From positions 1 to 64,000 of the forward strand of contig JFLJ01000156.1 of NCBI GenBank assembly GCA_000634115.1: 64,000 nucleotides of DNA, given 5' to 3'. Within the stretch, counting starts at the first letter, position 1; each line of letters begins with the position of its first letter. Shown here piece after piece: positions 22,935 through 31,443 of the stretch. A program made the position numbers and the translations under genes. The notes under the pieces were generated by a model. It did not search any database. It saw only the letters and a program-made list of their open reading frames with translations, and had not been told where the DNA came from. This stretch comes from Prochlorococcus sp. scB241_528O2 (GTDB lineage Bacteria > Cyanobacteriota > Cyanobacteriia > PCC-6307 > Cyanobiaceae).

Positions 22935-22953
22935 TCACGGAATCTATCACGGA
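22935..22953. repeat. Tandem 7-mer TCACGGA in the atp/ftsW divergent region
   Basis: The heptamer TCACGGA occurs twice, at 22935-22941 and 22947-22953, with starts 12 bases apart, in the 184-base region between atp1 (minus) and ftsW (plus). On the atp side a TATATACTTA stretch lies about 10-20 bases downstream and could hold a -10 element. A repeated G+C-containing motif here suggests a regulator site, but the protein is unknown. Confidence 0.35.
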
Positions 22954-23073
22954 GAGGTGCCTTTTAGCTAGTTTTTTTTTATAAAAAATTAATTCTTAAG
23001 ATTTGTTATGAATATATAGACCATTTTTTCTTTATTCCTAATGAAAAAACTTTATGAATAGTCTTCTTTTTAA

Positions 23074-24390
23074 TTGAATTACATTTTAAAGATTGATAAA
23101 AGACTTGGCAAAGTAGCAATTAAACGTCTCAATAGAACATATACAGCTAAACAATTGGAGATAAGTCAAGAAAAAATAAAATATAAAAAAATTTCTAAAA
23201 GAAAAAAAACCCCTATTTATAATTACAAAACAAATCCTCGCAATTTAAAAAATTCTCTATTGCCCATACCATGGACGATTTGGCCTTATGAAGCAAAAAT
23301 CCTCATTATCCTTGTTGGAATTTGGTCATTATTAGGAATATGCATTCTAGGATCATCAAGTTGGTGGGTTGCTAGTAGGGAAATGGGAAATTGGGCTTAT
23401 TATTTAAAAAAACAAATTATTTGGACAATTCCAAGCATTTCTCTATTCTTTTTAGTTCTTAATACAAACATCAGAAATCTTTTAAAATTTTCAAGGATTA
23501 TTTTTTATATTTTATTCTTTTTGATTTTCCTAACAAATATTACGGGAATTACAGTCAATGGATCTTCAAGATGGCTAGTAGTAGGAAATTTGCTTTTGCA
23601 ACCATCTGAATTAATTAAACCTTTTCTAATTCTAGAAGCTTCAAACCTCTTCGCTCATTGGAATCTAATAAAAAATCAAAGAAAAATAATTTCTTTAATC
23701 TCTTTTGGTTTATTAATCTTATTAATATTAAAGCAGCCTAATTTAAGTACTGCATCATTAACTGGAATTCTTTTTTGGATTATGGGTTTGTGTGGAGGTG
23801 TAAAACTTAGTTCTCTTTTCTCATTTGCCTCATTAGGAGTGATTACTGGTTGTATTAGTATTCTTAATAACGAATATCAGAAACTTAGAGTTATTTCATT
23901 TATTAATCCTTGGAAAGATCAACAGGAAAGTGGATTTCAATTGGTTCAGAGTTTATTAGCCATAGGTTCAGGTGGTCTATTCGGACAAGGTTTTGGGCTG
24001 TCTATACAGAAATTACAGTACTTACCATTTATGTATACAGATTTTATTTTTGCTGTTTTTGCAGAAGAATTTGGTTTATTGGGATGTACATTATTCTTGG
24101 GATTTCTAATAGTTTTCTCTTATATAAGTTTAAGAATTTCTCTTAAGTGCAGGAATAACTATACAAAATTAGTAGCTATTGGATGTGGTGTATTATTAAC
24201 AGGTCAATCATTAATGCATATTGCTGTAGCAACAGGTTCAATGCCTACTACAGGTTTACCTTTACCTTTTATTAGCTATGGTGGAAATTCATTAATAGCA
24301 TCTTTTTGTATTGCAGGAATGTTATTGAGATGTTCATTAGAATCAACAGGTTTCATTGGTATGATTAGTACACGAAAGACTCTTAATTAG
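23074..24390 (+). CDS. ftsW: Cell division protein FtsW (SEDS family)
   Basis: This SEDS glycosyltransferase polymerises peptidoglycan at the septum. Eight to ten membrane segments and the family signatures GSSRWLVVGNLLLQPSELIK, FGLSIQKLQYLPFMYTDFIF and TTGLPLPFISYGGNSLIA are present. The first 65 residues are a strongly basic cytoplasmic extension (many Lys/Arg). No ATG occurs before residue 109, so the start must be a rare codon; TTG at 23074 is the best candidate, since an in-frame stop lies at 23059. It is FtsW-like rather than RodA-like, but the distinction by eye is not certain. Confidence 0.85.
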   Translation: MNYILKIDKRLGKVAIKRLNRTYTAKQLEISQEKIKYKKISKRKKTPIYNYKTNPRNLKNSLLPIPWTIWPYEAKILIILVGIWSLLGICILGSSSWWVASREMGNWAYYLKKQIIWTIPSISLFFLVLNTNIRNLLKFSRIIFYILFFLIFLTNITGITVNGSSRWLVVGNLLLQPSELIKPFLILEASNLFAHWNLIKNQRKIISLISFGLLILLILKQPNLSTASLTGILFWIMGLCGGVKLSSLFSFASLGVITGCISILNNEYQKLRVISFINPWKDQQESGFQLVQSLLAIGSGGLFGQGFGLSIQKLQYLPFMYTDFIFAVFAEEFGLLGCTLFLGFLIVFSYISLRISLKCRNNYTKLVAIGCGVLLTGQSLMHIAVATGSMPTTGLPLPFISYGGNSLIASFCIAGMLLRCSLESTGFIGMISTRKTLN

Positions 24391-24473
24391 TTAGAATTTA
24401 AAAGATTTCAAAGCAAGCTATCGAATCATTTAATTTAGTTATTTCAGAATTATCTCAAAAGGGTAATCTGCTT

Positions 24474-25130
24474 ATGCAGAATGGCCTTAATAATCCTGGA
24501 ATATTTACTATATTTTTGATTTTCAGCGCAGGACTTTTAACTAGTCTTGGACCATGCTCGTTATCACTTCTACCAGTCACAATTGCTTATATAGGAGGAA
24601 CAGAGAAAAATAAATTTAAACTTATAAGTTTTTCAGGAGGGGTGGTTTTTTCACTCGTCACATTAGGTGCTGCAAGTGGATTCTTAGGGAAAATATACGG
24701 GCAAATTCCTTCTTATTACACTTCAGTTGTTGCCTTAATAGCAATAATTATGGGTATGAATTTGCTAGGAATTCTAAAGTTTCAGTTACCGAATGGACCT
24801 GATTTAAAAATAATTGAGGATAAAATACCATCCTTTCTAGTACCTTTTGCAATAGGAACTACTTTTGGACTAGCCTCCTCCCCTTGTATTACTCCGGTTT
24901 TAGCAACTCTGTTAGCTTGGGTATCGCAAGCTAAAAACCCGACAATCTCTATTATTTTTTTATTTTTCTTTGGACTAGGCCAAGTAACTCCAGTAATTAT
25001 TGCGGGAGCAACAACAGAAAACTTAAAAAATTTTTTAGAGCTTAGAAAATATAGTCAAATAATTCCAACTTTGAGTGGGATATTTTTAGTTTCCCTAGGA
25101 TTAATAAATTTATTTTCAAATTGGATATAA
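24474..25130 (+). CDS. ccdA: Cytochrome c biogenesis protein CcdA
   Basis: CcdA moves reducing equivalents across the thylakoid or plasma membrane to keep apocytochrome cysteines reduced. The protein has six membrane segments in 218 residues, with one redox cysteine in each half: LTSLGPCSLSLLPVTIAYIG and GLASSPCITPVLATLLAW. It is followed without a gap by ccs1, the heme delivery partner of system II. The start ATG sits in the loop of a short hairpin (24467-24480). Confidence 0.92.
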   Translation: MQNGLNNPGIFTIFLIFSAGLLTSLGPCSLSLLPVTIAYIGGTEKNKFKLISFSGGVVFSLVTLGAASGFLGKIYGQIPSYYTSVVALIAIIMGMNLLGILKFQLPNGPDLKIIEDKIPSFLVPFAIGTTFGLASSPCITPVLATLLAWVSQAKNPTISIIFLFFFGLGQVTPVIIAGATTENLKNFLELRKYSQIIPTLSGIFLVSLGLINLFSNWI

Positions 25131-26417
25131 ATGATTATTTTTAGGAATCTAATTTTGAAGATATCAAGTTTAAGATTCGCCATATCACTGATAATCTTCA
25201 TAGCTATCTCAAGTGGAATAGGCACTTTCATACCTCAAGGTAGTAATAAAAAATTCTATCTTGATATTTTCGATGATGCTCCAATTTTTGGATTTTTAAA
25301 TGGAGAAAAAGTCTTAAAACTTCAATTGGATCATGTATATACAAGTTTTTGGTTTTTATTTGCATTAATTCTCCTTTGCATTTCCCTAGCAGCTTGTAGT
25401 TTCAGAAGGCAAATCCCTTCCTTAAAAACCTCCTTAAAGTGGATTGAATATAAAAACGAAAAAAAATTTAGCAAGCTGCAATTAGTTTCAAATTACCAGA
25501 TCAATGAAGAGGGAGATCACATTTCAAAAGCTGATTTAATCCTTAAAAAAAGAGGATGGAATACATACAAATATAAAAGTCATATTTCTGCAAGAAGGGG
25601 ATTAATAGGTAAACTAGGTCCGATAGTTGTGCATATTGGATTAATAATTTTACTTATAGGTTCAGCATACGGAAGTTTTACTAGTCAATCTAAAGAACAA
25701 TACTTGTTGCCTGGAGAAAGCTTGGATCTTATTAATGAGAGCACAAACTCAAAAGCTATTGTAAAATTAGTCGACTTTTCTATACAACGAGAAAGTGATG
25801 GTATACCAAAGCAGTTTATTTCACAGTTAGATTTTTTTTCTGAAGATTTAAAATTAAATGAAATAAAAATTGTCAAAGTTAATCAGCCAATAAGATTTAA
25901 AGGCTTAACTATTTATCAAGCTGATTGGGCAATATCGAATTTAGTTTTGGAAATAGACAATATTCTTTATCAATTACAATTAAAGGAGATTCCTGAGATA
26001 GGCAATCAAGTTTGGGGGATTTTAATTGAATTAGGTTCAGAAACTAAAAAAAATTACCTTTTAACTATAGACAATGAAAATGGCCCACTTAAAATTTCCA
26101 ATATAGAAAATTTTTCTGAGAATATTCTCTATTTAAATGAAGATCCTTTGGAAGTTAATTCTTCAAAATTATCTTTAAAAAAAATAATACCTAGTAGTGG
26201 ATTAATTATTAAAAATGATCCTTCAATACCATTTATTTACTTTTCTTTCATCTTAATAATATTTGGAACAATAATAAGTCTAATCCCAACAAATCAATTA
26301 TGGATTTTAGTCAATAAGGAATCAAAAAAATTATCTATTGGAGGACTAAGCAATAAAAATCTAGTAGGTTTTAAAAAAGAATTTTTAAAATTATCGGAAG
26401 AAATAAAAAAATTTTAA
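25131..26417 (+). CDS. ccs1: Cytochrome c biogenesis protein Ccs1 (ResB)
   Basis: Ccs1/ResB works with CcsA to deliver heme to c-type apocytochromes such as cytochrome f and c6. There are three N-terminal membrane segments (about residues 15-35, 67-87 and 160-180, the last containing [19 protein letters not shown]), a large soluble domain, and one C-terminal segment ([19 protein letters not shown]). The 428-residue length fits cyanobacterial Ccs1. It starts immediately after the ccdA stop, and its TAA shares TTAA with the stop of convergent queF. Confidence 0.92.
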   Translation: MIIFRNLILKISSLRFAISLIIFIAISSGIGTFIPQGSNKKFYLDIFDDAPIFGFLNGEKVLKLQLDHVYTSFWFLFALILLCISLAACSFRRQIPSLKTSLKWIEYKNEKKFSKLQLVSNYQINEEGDHISKADLILKKRGWNTYKYKSHISARRGLIGKLGPIVVHIGLIILLIGSAYGSFTSQSKEQYLLPGESLDLINESTNSKAIVKLVDFSIQRESDGIPKQFISQLDFFSEDLKLNEIKIVKVNQPIRFKGLTIYQADWAISNLVLEIDNILYQLQLKEIPEIGNQVWGILIELGSETKKNYLLTIDNENGPLKISNIENFSENILYLNEDPLEVNSSKLSLKKIIPSSGLIIKNDPSIPFIYFSFILIIFGTIISLIPTNQLWILVNKESKKLSIGGLSNKNLVGFKKEFLKLSEEIKKF

Positions 26418-26824
26418 TATTTTTTCTTTCCACTAAAAATATCTAACTGCATAGAGACGTTTCCTCTAGGGTTAAATTCAGCATTTAAATGTATCCAGTG
26501 AGGTGCACCTGTATTGACTAAATCATCCATAATTCTGTTAACAACTTCCTCGTGTGATATTCTCATATCCCTGAAATTATTAATGTAAAGTTTTAAAGAC
26601 TTCAACTCATAGACTTTCAAGTTTGGTTGATAAATAATATTTAGTTTTGCAAAATCTGGATAACCAGAAAATGGACATTTACATGTAAATTCAGGTAACT
26701 GGATAGAAATATTATAAATTCTTTTCTGATTTGGATTCTCGAAACAAATTATTTTTGATTCTTCAATAATTCTCTCACCATATAATGGTCTTTGTGTCGA
26801 ATCATCTAATTTTGCTGAACTCAT
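26414..26824 (-). CDS. queF: NADPH-dependent 7-cyano-7-deazaguanine reductase
   Basis: QueF reduces preQ0 to preQ1 in queuosine synthesis. This is the short, type I form (136 residues). The catalytic cysteine is in [20 protein letters not shown], and the QueF motif E-S/L-K-S-L-K-L-Y appears as [14 protein letters not shown]. No preQ1 riboswitch pattern was recognised in the 178 bases upstream. Confidence 0.94.
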   Translation of the reverse strand: MSSAKLDDSTQRPLYGERIIEESKIICFENPNQKRIYNISIQLPEFTCKCPFSGYPDFAKLNIIYQPNLKVYELKSLKLYINNFRDMRISHEEVVNRIMDDLVNTGAPHWIHLNAEFNPRGNVSMQLDIFSGKKKY

Positions 26825-26936
26825 TTTTAGAAAAACTTATTTACTAAACCTATATAAAAAGATCAAAATTCGCAAAAATCTCAACAAGCTAGATTATTAC
26901 TATTGACTAAGCCAAAAGCAGTGAAATCTCATTTTT

Positions 26937-26950
26937 GTATCAACAGTAAC
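26937..26950. promoter_or_regulatory. Imperfect NtcA-like site upstream of the small gene and glnB
   Basis: GTATCAACAGTAAC fits the NtcA consensus GTA-N8-TAC with one mismatch (AAC at the end). It lies about 53 bases before the 81-residue gene that precedes glnB. NtcA is the global nitrogen regulator in cyanobacteria and commonly controls glnB. No clear -10 box sits at the canonical 20-24 base distance, so this is weak. Confidence 0.25.
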
Positions 26951-27002
26951 ATTCATAATGCCATTCTAAAGGCTTATATGTGTTTAGTTTAAAGATAAAT
27001 TA

Positions 27003-27248
27003 ATGGACATTTGTTTGATAAATATCGATAACAACTTAAATAAATCTCTTCAACCAAAAAGTGCGATTGGCATGATGTGGCTTCAAACACATTTCGAAAA
27101 TAATCAGTGGGAAGCATTATCAAATAGTACAGTAATTATTTCTGATGAAAACTCTAAATTCTTAATGGAAGACGCCACCAATGCAGGCCTGAATATTAAA
27201 TGTTTTTCTGATATTTCAATGCTGGATGTTTTTCCAAAAAACAATTAA
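27003..27248 (+). CDS. 81-residue protein upstream of glnB, function unknown
   Basis: This small soluble protein precedes glnB by 24 bases on the same strand, so they may be cotranscribed. It starts MDICLINIDNNLNKSLQPKS and contains GMMWLQTHFENNQWEAL and two cysteines. It looks like a compact alpha/beta fold without signal or membrane segments. I recognise no family. The linkage suggests a nitrogen-related role, which is inference only. Confidence 0.75.
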   Translation: MDICLINIDNNLNKSLQPKSAIGMMWLQTHFENNQWEALSNSTVIISDENSKFLMEDATNAGLNIKCFSDISMLDVFPKNN

Positions 27249-27611
<363 letters not shown>

Positions 27612-27612
27612 G

Positions 27613-28425
27613 TTAAAGAGTTTCATTTACTAAATTCTTTATAAATTCACCATTAATCATTGGATTTGATTCATTTCTCAAGCACATCCAAGCTAGATAT
27701 TCATGATTTCCCGCGGGACCCACCAAGGGAGAAGCTATCAAATTCTTTATATTCCATTGAAACTTCTCAGCATCATTCAAAACTGATTCTATAGCCTCAA
27801 TGTGAAATTTAGGATTTCGAACAACACCGCCTTTGCTTACTTTATCTTTACCTACCTCAAATTGGGGTTTAATTAAAAATATTCCCTCAATCAAATCCCC
27901 TACTAATAAATTACTTATTGATTTAAAAACTAACTTTAATGAAATAAAAGACAAATCAGCAACCACAAAATTTGGTAATTCATCACTTCTAGATAAAAGA
28001 TCATTAGGTTTTAAATTTCGAATATTTGTTCTTTCAAAAAGTATGACTTTTGGATTTTTTCTAATCTTCCATGCAGTTTGTCCGTAACCAACATCTATCC
28101 CATAAACTAACTTTGCTCCTTGTTGCAATAAGCAATCAGTAAATCCCCCCGTTGAGATTCCTGCGTCTATACATATTTTATCTTTTACTTTTATTTCAAG
28201 TTTTTTAAAAGCCTCTAATAATTTTTCGCCCCCTCTTGATACAAACATAGGTTCAGAATCAAGAAAAAATTCAGATCCAATTAATACTTGCTGTCCAGGT
28301 TTATCAAAAACTTTTCCATTGATATCTCTAACCTTGCCAGCAAGAATTAAACCTTGAGCCTTTTGACGGGTTTCACATAAACCTTTATTAAGCAGATAAA
28401 GGTCTAATCTACTTTTTTTAATCAT
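27613..28425 (-). CDS. tlyA: TlyA-family rRNA 2'-O-methyltransferase
   Basis: TlyA proteins methylate ribose of C residues in 16S and/or 23S rRNA; hemolysin is an older name. The N-terminal S4 RNA-binding domain (about residues 3-60; RLDLYLLNKGLCETRQKAQG) precedes an FtsJ/RrmJ-type methyltransferase domain. The SAM site is CIDAGISTGGFTDCLLQQGA, and VVADLSFISL and FLIKPQFEVG fit the catalytic Asp/Lys strands. At 270 residues it is of normal length. It is divergent from purB. Confidence 0.9.
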   Translation of the reverse strand: MIKKSRLDLYLLNKGLCETRQKAQGLILAGKVRDINGKVFDKPGQQVLIGSEFFLDSEPMFVSRGGEKLLEAFKKLEIKVKDKICIDAGISTGGFTDCLLQQGAKLVYGIDVGYGQTAWKIRKNPKVILFERTNIRNLKPNDLLSRSDELPNFVVADLSFISLKLVFKSISNLLVGDLIEGIFLIKPQFEVGKDKVSKGGVVRNPKFHIEAIESVLNDAEKFQWNIKNLIASPLVGPAGNHEYLAWMCLRNESNPMINGEFIKNLVNETL

Positions 28426-28490
28426 CTATTCATCAATAAAGAAAAATAAATAATGAACTTCTGCAAGATTAAAATCCAAATTTTAATACC

Positions 28491-28542
28491 TTCTAATTTT
28501 AAATTAGAAATAAAAAATTACCCATTTTTAAAAAGGTAATTT
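28491..28542. repeat. Two adjacent inverted repeats between tlyA and purB
   Basis: A 9-bp palindrome with a one-base centre (TTCTAATTT / AAATTAGAA, 28491-28509) is followed after five bases by an 8-bp stem (AAATTACC / GGTAATTT, 28515-28542) whose 12-base loop is itself partly self-complementary. Both lie in the 280-base divergent region. They could be regulator sites or RNA structure; the rest of that region shows no gene I can support. Confidence 0.35.
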
Positions 28543-28705
28543 ACTCAAACATTTTAATATTTAAATTTTCTTTAAATAGTAGAAAAATCTGTTACATAAA
28601 AAAATAATAATCAGTCAAATATGTGCAATGGCAAGTACATCTTTAAGGTATGGGGCAATTCTTCGATTTTGGTTATAAAGTTTAAATGGATGATTAATAA
28701 AAACT

Positions 28706-30001
28706 GTGATTGAGCGTTACACATTACCCGAAATGGGAAAAATCTGGACTGAAAGTTCAAAATTCCAGACTTGGCTAAAAGTTGAAATAGCTGCATGTGA
28801 AGCAAATTGTTCTCTTGGTAAAATTCCTGAGAATGCTTTAAAAGAAATTCGTTCAAATGCAAAGTTTGATGAATCCAGAATTAAAGAAATTGAAAAAGAA
28901 GTTAAACATGATGTCATAGCATTTCTTACAAGCGTTAATGAATTTGTAGGAGACTCTGGAAGATATATACATGTTGGGATGACCAGTAGTGATGTACTTG
29001 ATACTGGATTATCTCTTCAGTTAAAAGATTCTTGTGAATTGTTATTAGAAGAAATTGAAAAACTAGAGAATGAAGTCAGATTATTAGCAAGGAAGCATAA
29101 AAATACATTAATGATTGGAAGATCACATGCTATCCATGGGGAACCAATTTCCTTTGGTTTTAAACTTGCAGGATGGCTAGCAGAAATAATAAGAAACAAA
29201 AAAAGATTGTTAATACTGAAAGAAACCGTCGCAATTGGACAAATAAGTGGCGCCATGGGAACTTACGCTAATACAAACCCTGAAGTAGAGCAAATAACTT
29301 GTGATTTACTCGGCTTAAAACCAGATACAGCAAGTACCCAGGTTATATCAAGAGACAGGCATGCGGAATATGTTCAAACAATTGCACTCGTTGGTTCTTC
29401 ACTAGATAGATTCGCAACTGAAATAAGAAATTTACAGAGAACAGACGTTTTAGAAGTTGAGGAGGGATTCACAAAAGGACAGAAAGGAAGTTCAGCAATG
29501 CCTCATAAAAGAAATCCTATTCGGAGTGAGAGAGTAAGCGGTTTAGCGAGAATTTTGAGGAGTTACGTTTTAACAGCCCTGGAGAATGTTCCACTCTGGC
29601 ACGAAAGAGATATAAGTCATAGTTCAAATGAACGTATAATGTTACCTGACGTATCTATATGTTTGCATTTTATGCTTAGGGAAATGAAAGATATAGTAAG
29701 CAATTTGGAAGTTTATCCAAAAAATATGCTCCAAAATTTAAATATATATGGAGGTGTAATCTTTAGTCAGAAAGTTTTACTTTTGCTCGTAGAGAAGGGC
29801 ATGTCTAGAGAAAAAGCTTATAGCTTAGTACAAAAAAATGCGCATCAGGCTTGGAATACTGAGAATGGCAATTTCAAACAAAATATAGAGAGAGATAATG
29901 AAATTATGGACTTTATTGATCACAGTGATTTAGAGGAATGTTTTAACCCTTCAATTCATATCAATAATTTAAGTGTAATATGGGAGAAGCTAGGTATCTA
30001 G
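28706..30001 (+). CDS. purB: Adenylosuccinate lyase
   Basis: PurB acts twice in purine synthesis, on SAICAR and on adenylosuccinate. The fumarase/aspartase superfamily signature GSSAMPHKRNPIRSERVSGL carries the mobile catalytic loop, and SHAIHGEPISFG and TSSDVLDTGLSLQL supply other active-site residues. I accept the GTG at 28706 because MIERYTLPEMGKIW is the usual N-terminus of this family. Length is 431 residues. fumC, a member of the same superfamily, follows 48 bases later; they are distinct enzymes, not a local duplication. Confidence 0.96.
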   Translation: MIERYTLPEMGKIWTESSKFQTWLKVEIAACEANCSLGKIPENALKEIRSNAKFDESRIKEIEKEVKHDVIAFLTSVNEFVGDSGRYIHVGMTSSDVLDTGLSLQLKDSCELLLEEIEKLENEVRLLARKHKNTLMIGRSHAIHGEPISFGFKLAGWLAEIIRNKKRLLILKETVAIGQISGAMGTYANTNPEVEQITCDLLGLKPDTASTQVISRDRHAEYVQTIALVGSSLDRFATEIRNLQRTDVLEVEEGFTKGQKGSSAMPHKRNPIRSERVSGLARILRSYVLTALENVPLWHERDISHSSNERIMLPDVSICLHFMLREMKDIVSNLEVYPKNMLQNLNIYGGVIFSQKVLLLLVEKGMSREKAYSLVQKNAHQAWNTENGNFKQNIERDNEIMDFIDHSDLEECFNPSIHINNLSVIWEKLGI

Positions 30002-30006
30002 GATTA

Positions 30007-30042
30007 CTGAAAACCTTATCTAAGTTAAACCAGTGTTTTCAG
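30007..30042 (+). promoter_or_regulatory. Inverted repeat between purB and fumC
   Basis: CTGAAAAC and GTTTTCAG form an 8-bp stem with a 20-base loop in the 48-base gap. It is not followed by a T run, so it is not a standard terminator. It may modulate readthrough into fumC or cover its start, 8 bases downstream. Confidence 0.3.
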
Positions 30043-30049
30043 ACGAATA

Positions 30050-31435
30050 ATGACAAAAAATTTTAGGATTGAAAAAGATAGTATGGGAACAATAGAAGTT
30101 CCCATGGAAGCTTTATGGGGTGCTCAAACACAAAGATCAATAATAAACTTTTCTATTGGAGAAGAATTAATTCCAATTGAGTTAATTTATTCACTCACCC
30201 TCATAAAAAAAGCTGCTTCAATTGCGAATTTCAATTTAGGATTAATAGATAAAAGAAAAAAAGATTTGATTATAGAGGCATGTAAAGAAATACTTGATGG
30301 GCTTCATGATTCACAGTTTCCTTTAAAGGTTTGGCAAACAGGTAGTGGCACGCAAACGAATATGAATGTGAATGAGGTAATTTCAAATATTGCAGCATTA
30401 AAAACCAATTCAGAGCTTGGTAGTCATCATCCAATTCATCCGAATGATGATGTAAATAAATCTCAGTCAACTAATGATACTTTTCCTGCTGCAATTCAAA
30501 TATCTGTTGTTAATGAAATAATAAAAAAATTAGTCCCAACGATAAGAGAACTTACAAAGATCCTTGACAAAAAAAGTGACGAATGGAAACACCTTATAAA
30601 GATAGGAAGAACCCATTTTCAAGATGCAGTGCCCATTACTTTTGGGCAAGAAATATCAGGATGGTCAGAGCAACTTAAAGATGCTGAAAATTCGATTATT
30701 AGTAGTCTGAATGAATTATATTTCTTACCTCTGGGAGGAACTGCAGTAGGTACAGGTATTAATTGTCCAAAAGGATTTTGTGAAGAGTCTATAAAATCAA
30801 TTTCACATGATACTAATCTAATGTTCTATAAATCAAAAAATAATTTTTCTATCATGGCCTCGCATGATCGTCTAGCTCAAGTAATGAGTCAGATAAAAAT
30901 ATTAGCTAGTGTATTATTTAAAATTTCAAATGATATAAAAATTCTATCTTCTGGACCAAGATCAGGAATATATGAATTAATTATCCCTCAAAATGAACCT
31001 GGAAGCTCTATCATGCCAGGTAAAGTGAATCCGACACAATGCGAAGCCTTATCAATGGTTTGTACTCAGATAATGGGTTTTGAATATGCAGTTTCAATCG
31101 CAAATTCTAGCGGCACTTTACAGATGAATGAATATAAGCCTCTTATTGGATTTAATATTCTTACAAGTTTAAAATTACTTAAAAATGCAATAGACAACTT
31201 CAGAATAAAATTAGTTGATGGTATGGAACCTAATCAAAAGAAAATGAAGTTAAATTTAGAAAATTCACTAATGTTAGTTACAGCCATAGTGCCAAAAATT
31301 GGTTATGAAAAAGCAGCTGAAATTGCAAACCTTGCTTTCAAAGAATCATTAAATTTAAAAGAGGCAACGCTTAAATTAGGTTATTTAAACGAGGATGAAT
31401 TTGATGAGGCAATGAATATTAATTCAATGATTTGA
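30050..31435 (+). CDS. fumC: Fumarate hydratase class II
   Basis: FumC interconverts fumarate and malate and recycles the fumarate released by PurB. The signature GSSIMPGKVNPTQCEALSMV, the substrate sites GSGTQTNMNVNEV and HPNDDVNKSQSTNDTFP, and IGRTHFQDAVPITFGQE are intact. The 461-residue length is standard. It ends 8 bases from the convergent helicase gene. Confidence 0.96.
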   Translation: MTKNFRIEKDSMGTIEVPMEALWGAQTQRSIINFSIGEELIPIELIYSLTLIKKAASIANFNLGLIDKRKKDLIIEACKEILDGLHDSQFPLKVWQTGSGTQTNMNVNEVISNIAALKTNSELGSHHPIHPNDDVNKSQSTNDTFPAAIQISVVNEIIKKLVPTIRELTKILDKKSDEWKHLIKIGRTHFQDAVPITFGQEISGWSEQLKDAENSIISSLNELYFLPLGGTAVGTGINCPKGFCEESIKSISHDTNLMFYKSKNNFSIMASHDRLAQVMSQIKILASVLFKISNDIKILSSGPRSGIYELIIPQNEPGSSIMPGKVNPTQCEALSMVCTQIMGFEYAVSIANSSGTLQMNEYKPLIGFNILTSLKLLKNAIDNFRIKLVDGMEPNQKKMKLNLENSLMLVTAIVPKIGYEKAAEIANLAFKESLNLKEATLKLGYLNEDEFDEAMNINSMI

Positions 31436-31443
31436 TTAAAGAT

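Noticed and set aside
26825..27002. preQ1 riboswitch before queF
   Set aside because: No C-rich loop and A-rich tail pattern of a preQ1 aptamer was recognised in the 178 bases upstream.
28611..28917. Minus-strand frames of 66-83 codons over the start of purB
   Set aside because: They overlap the conserved purB N-terminus antisense and look like chance frames.
28706..31435. purB and fumC as a tandem gene duplication
   Set aside because: They share a superfamily fold and the MPxKxNP loop, but each has its own enzyme-specific residues and they differ throughout.
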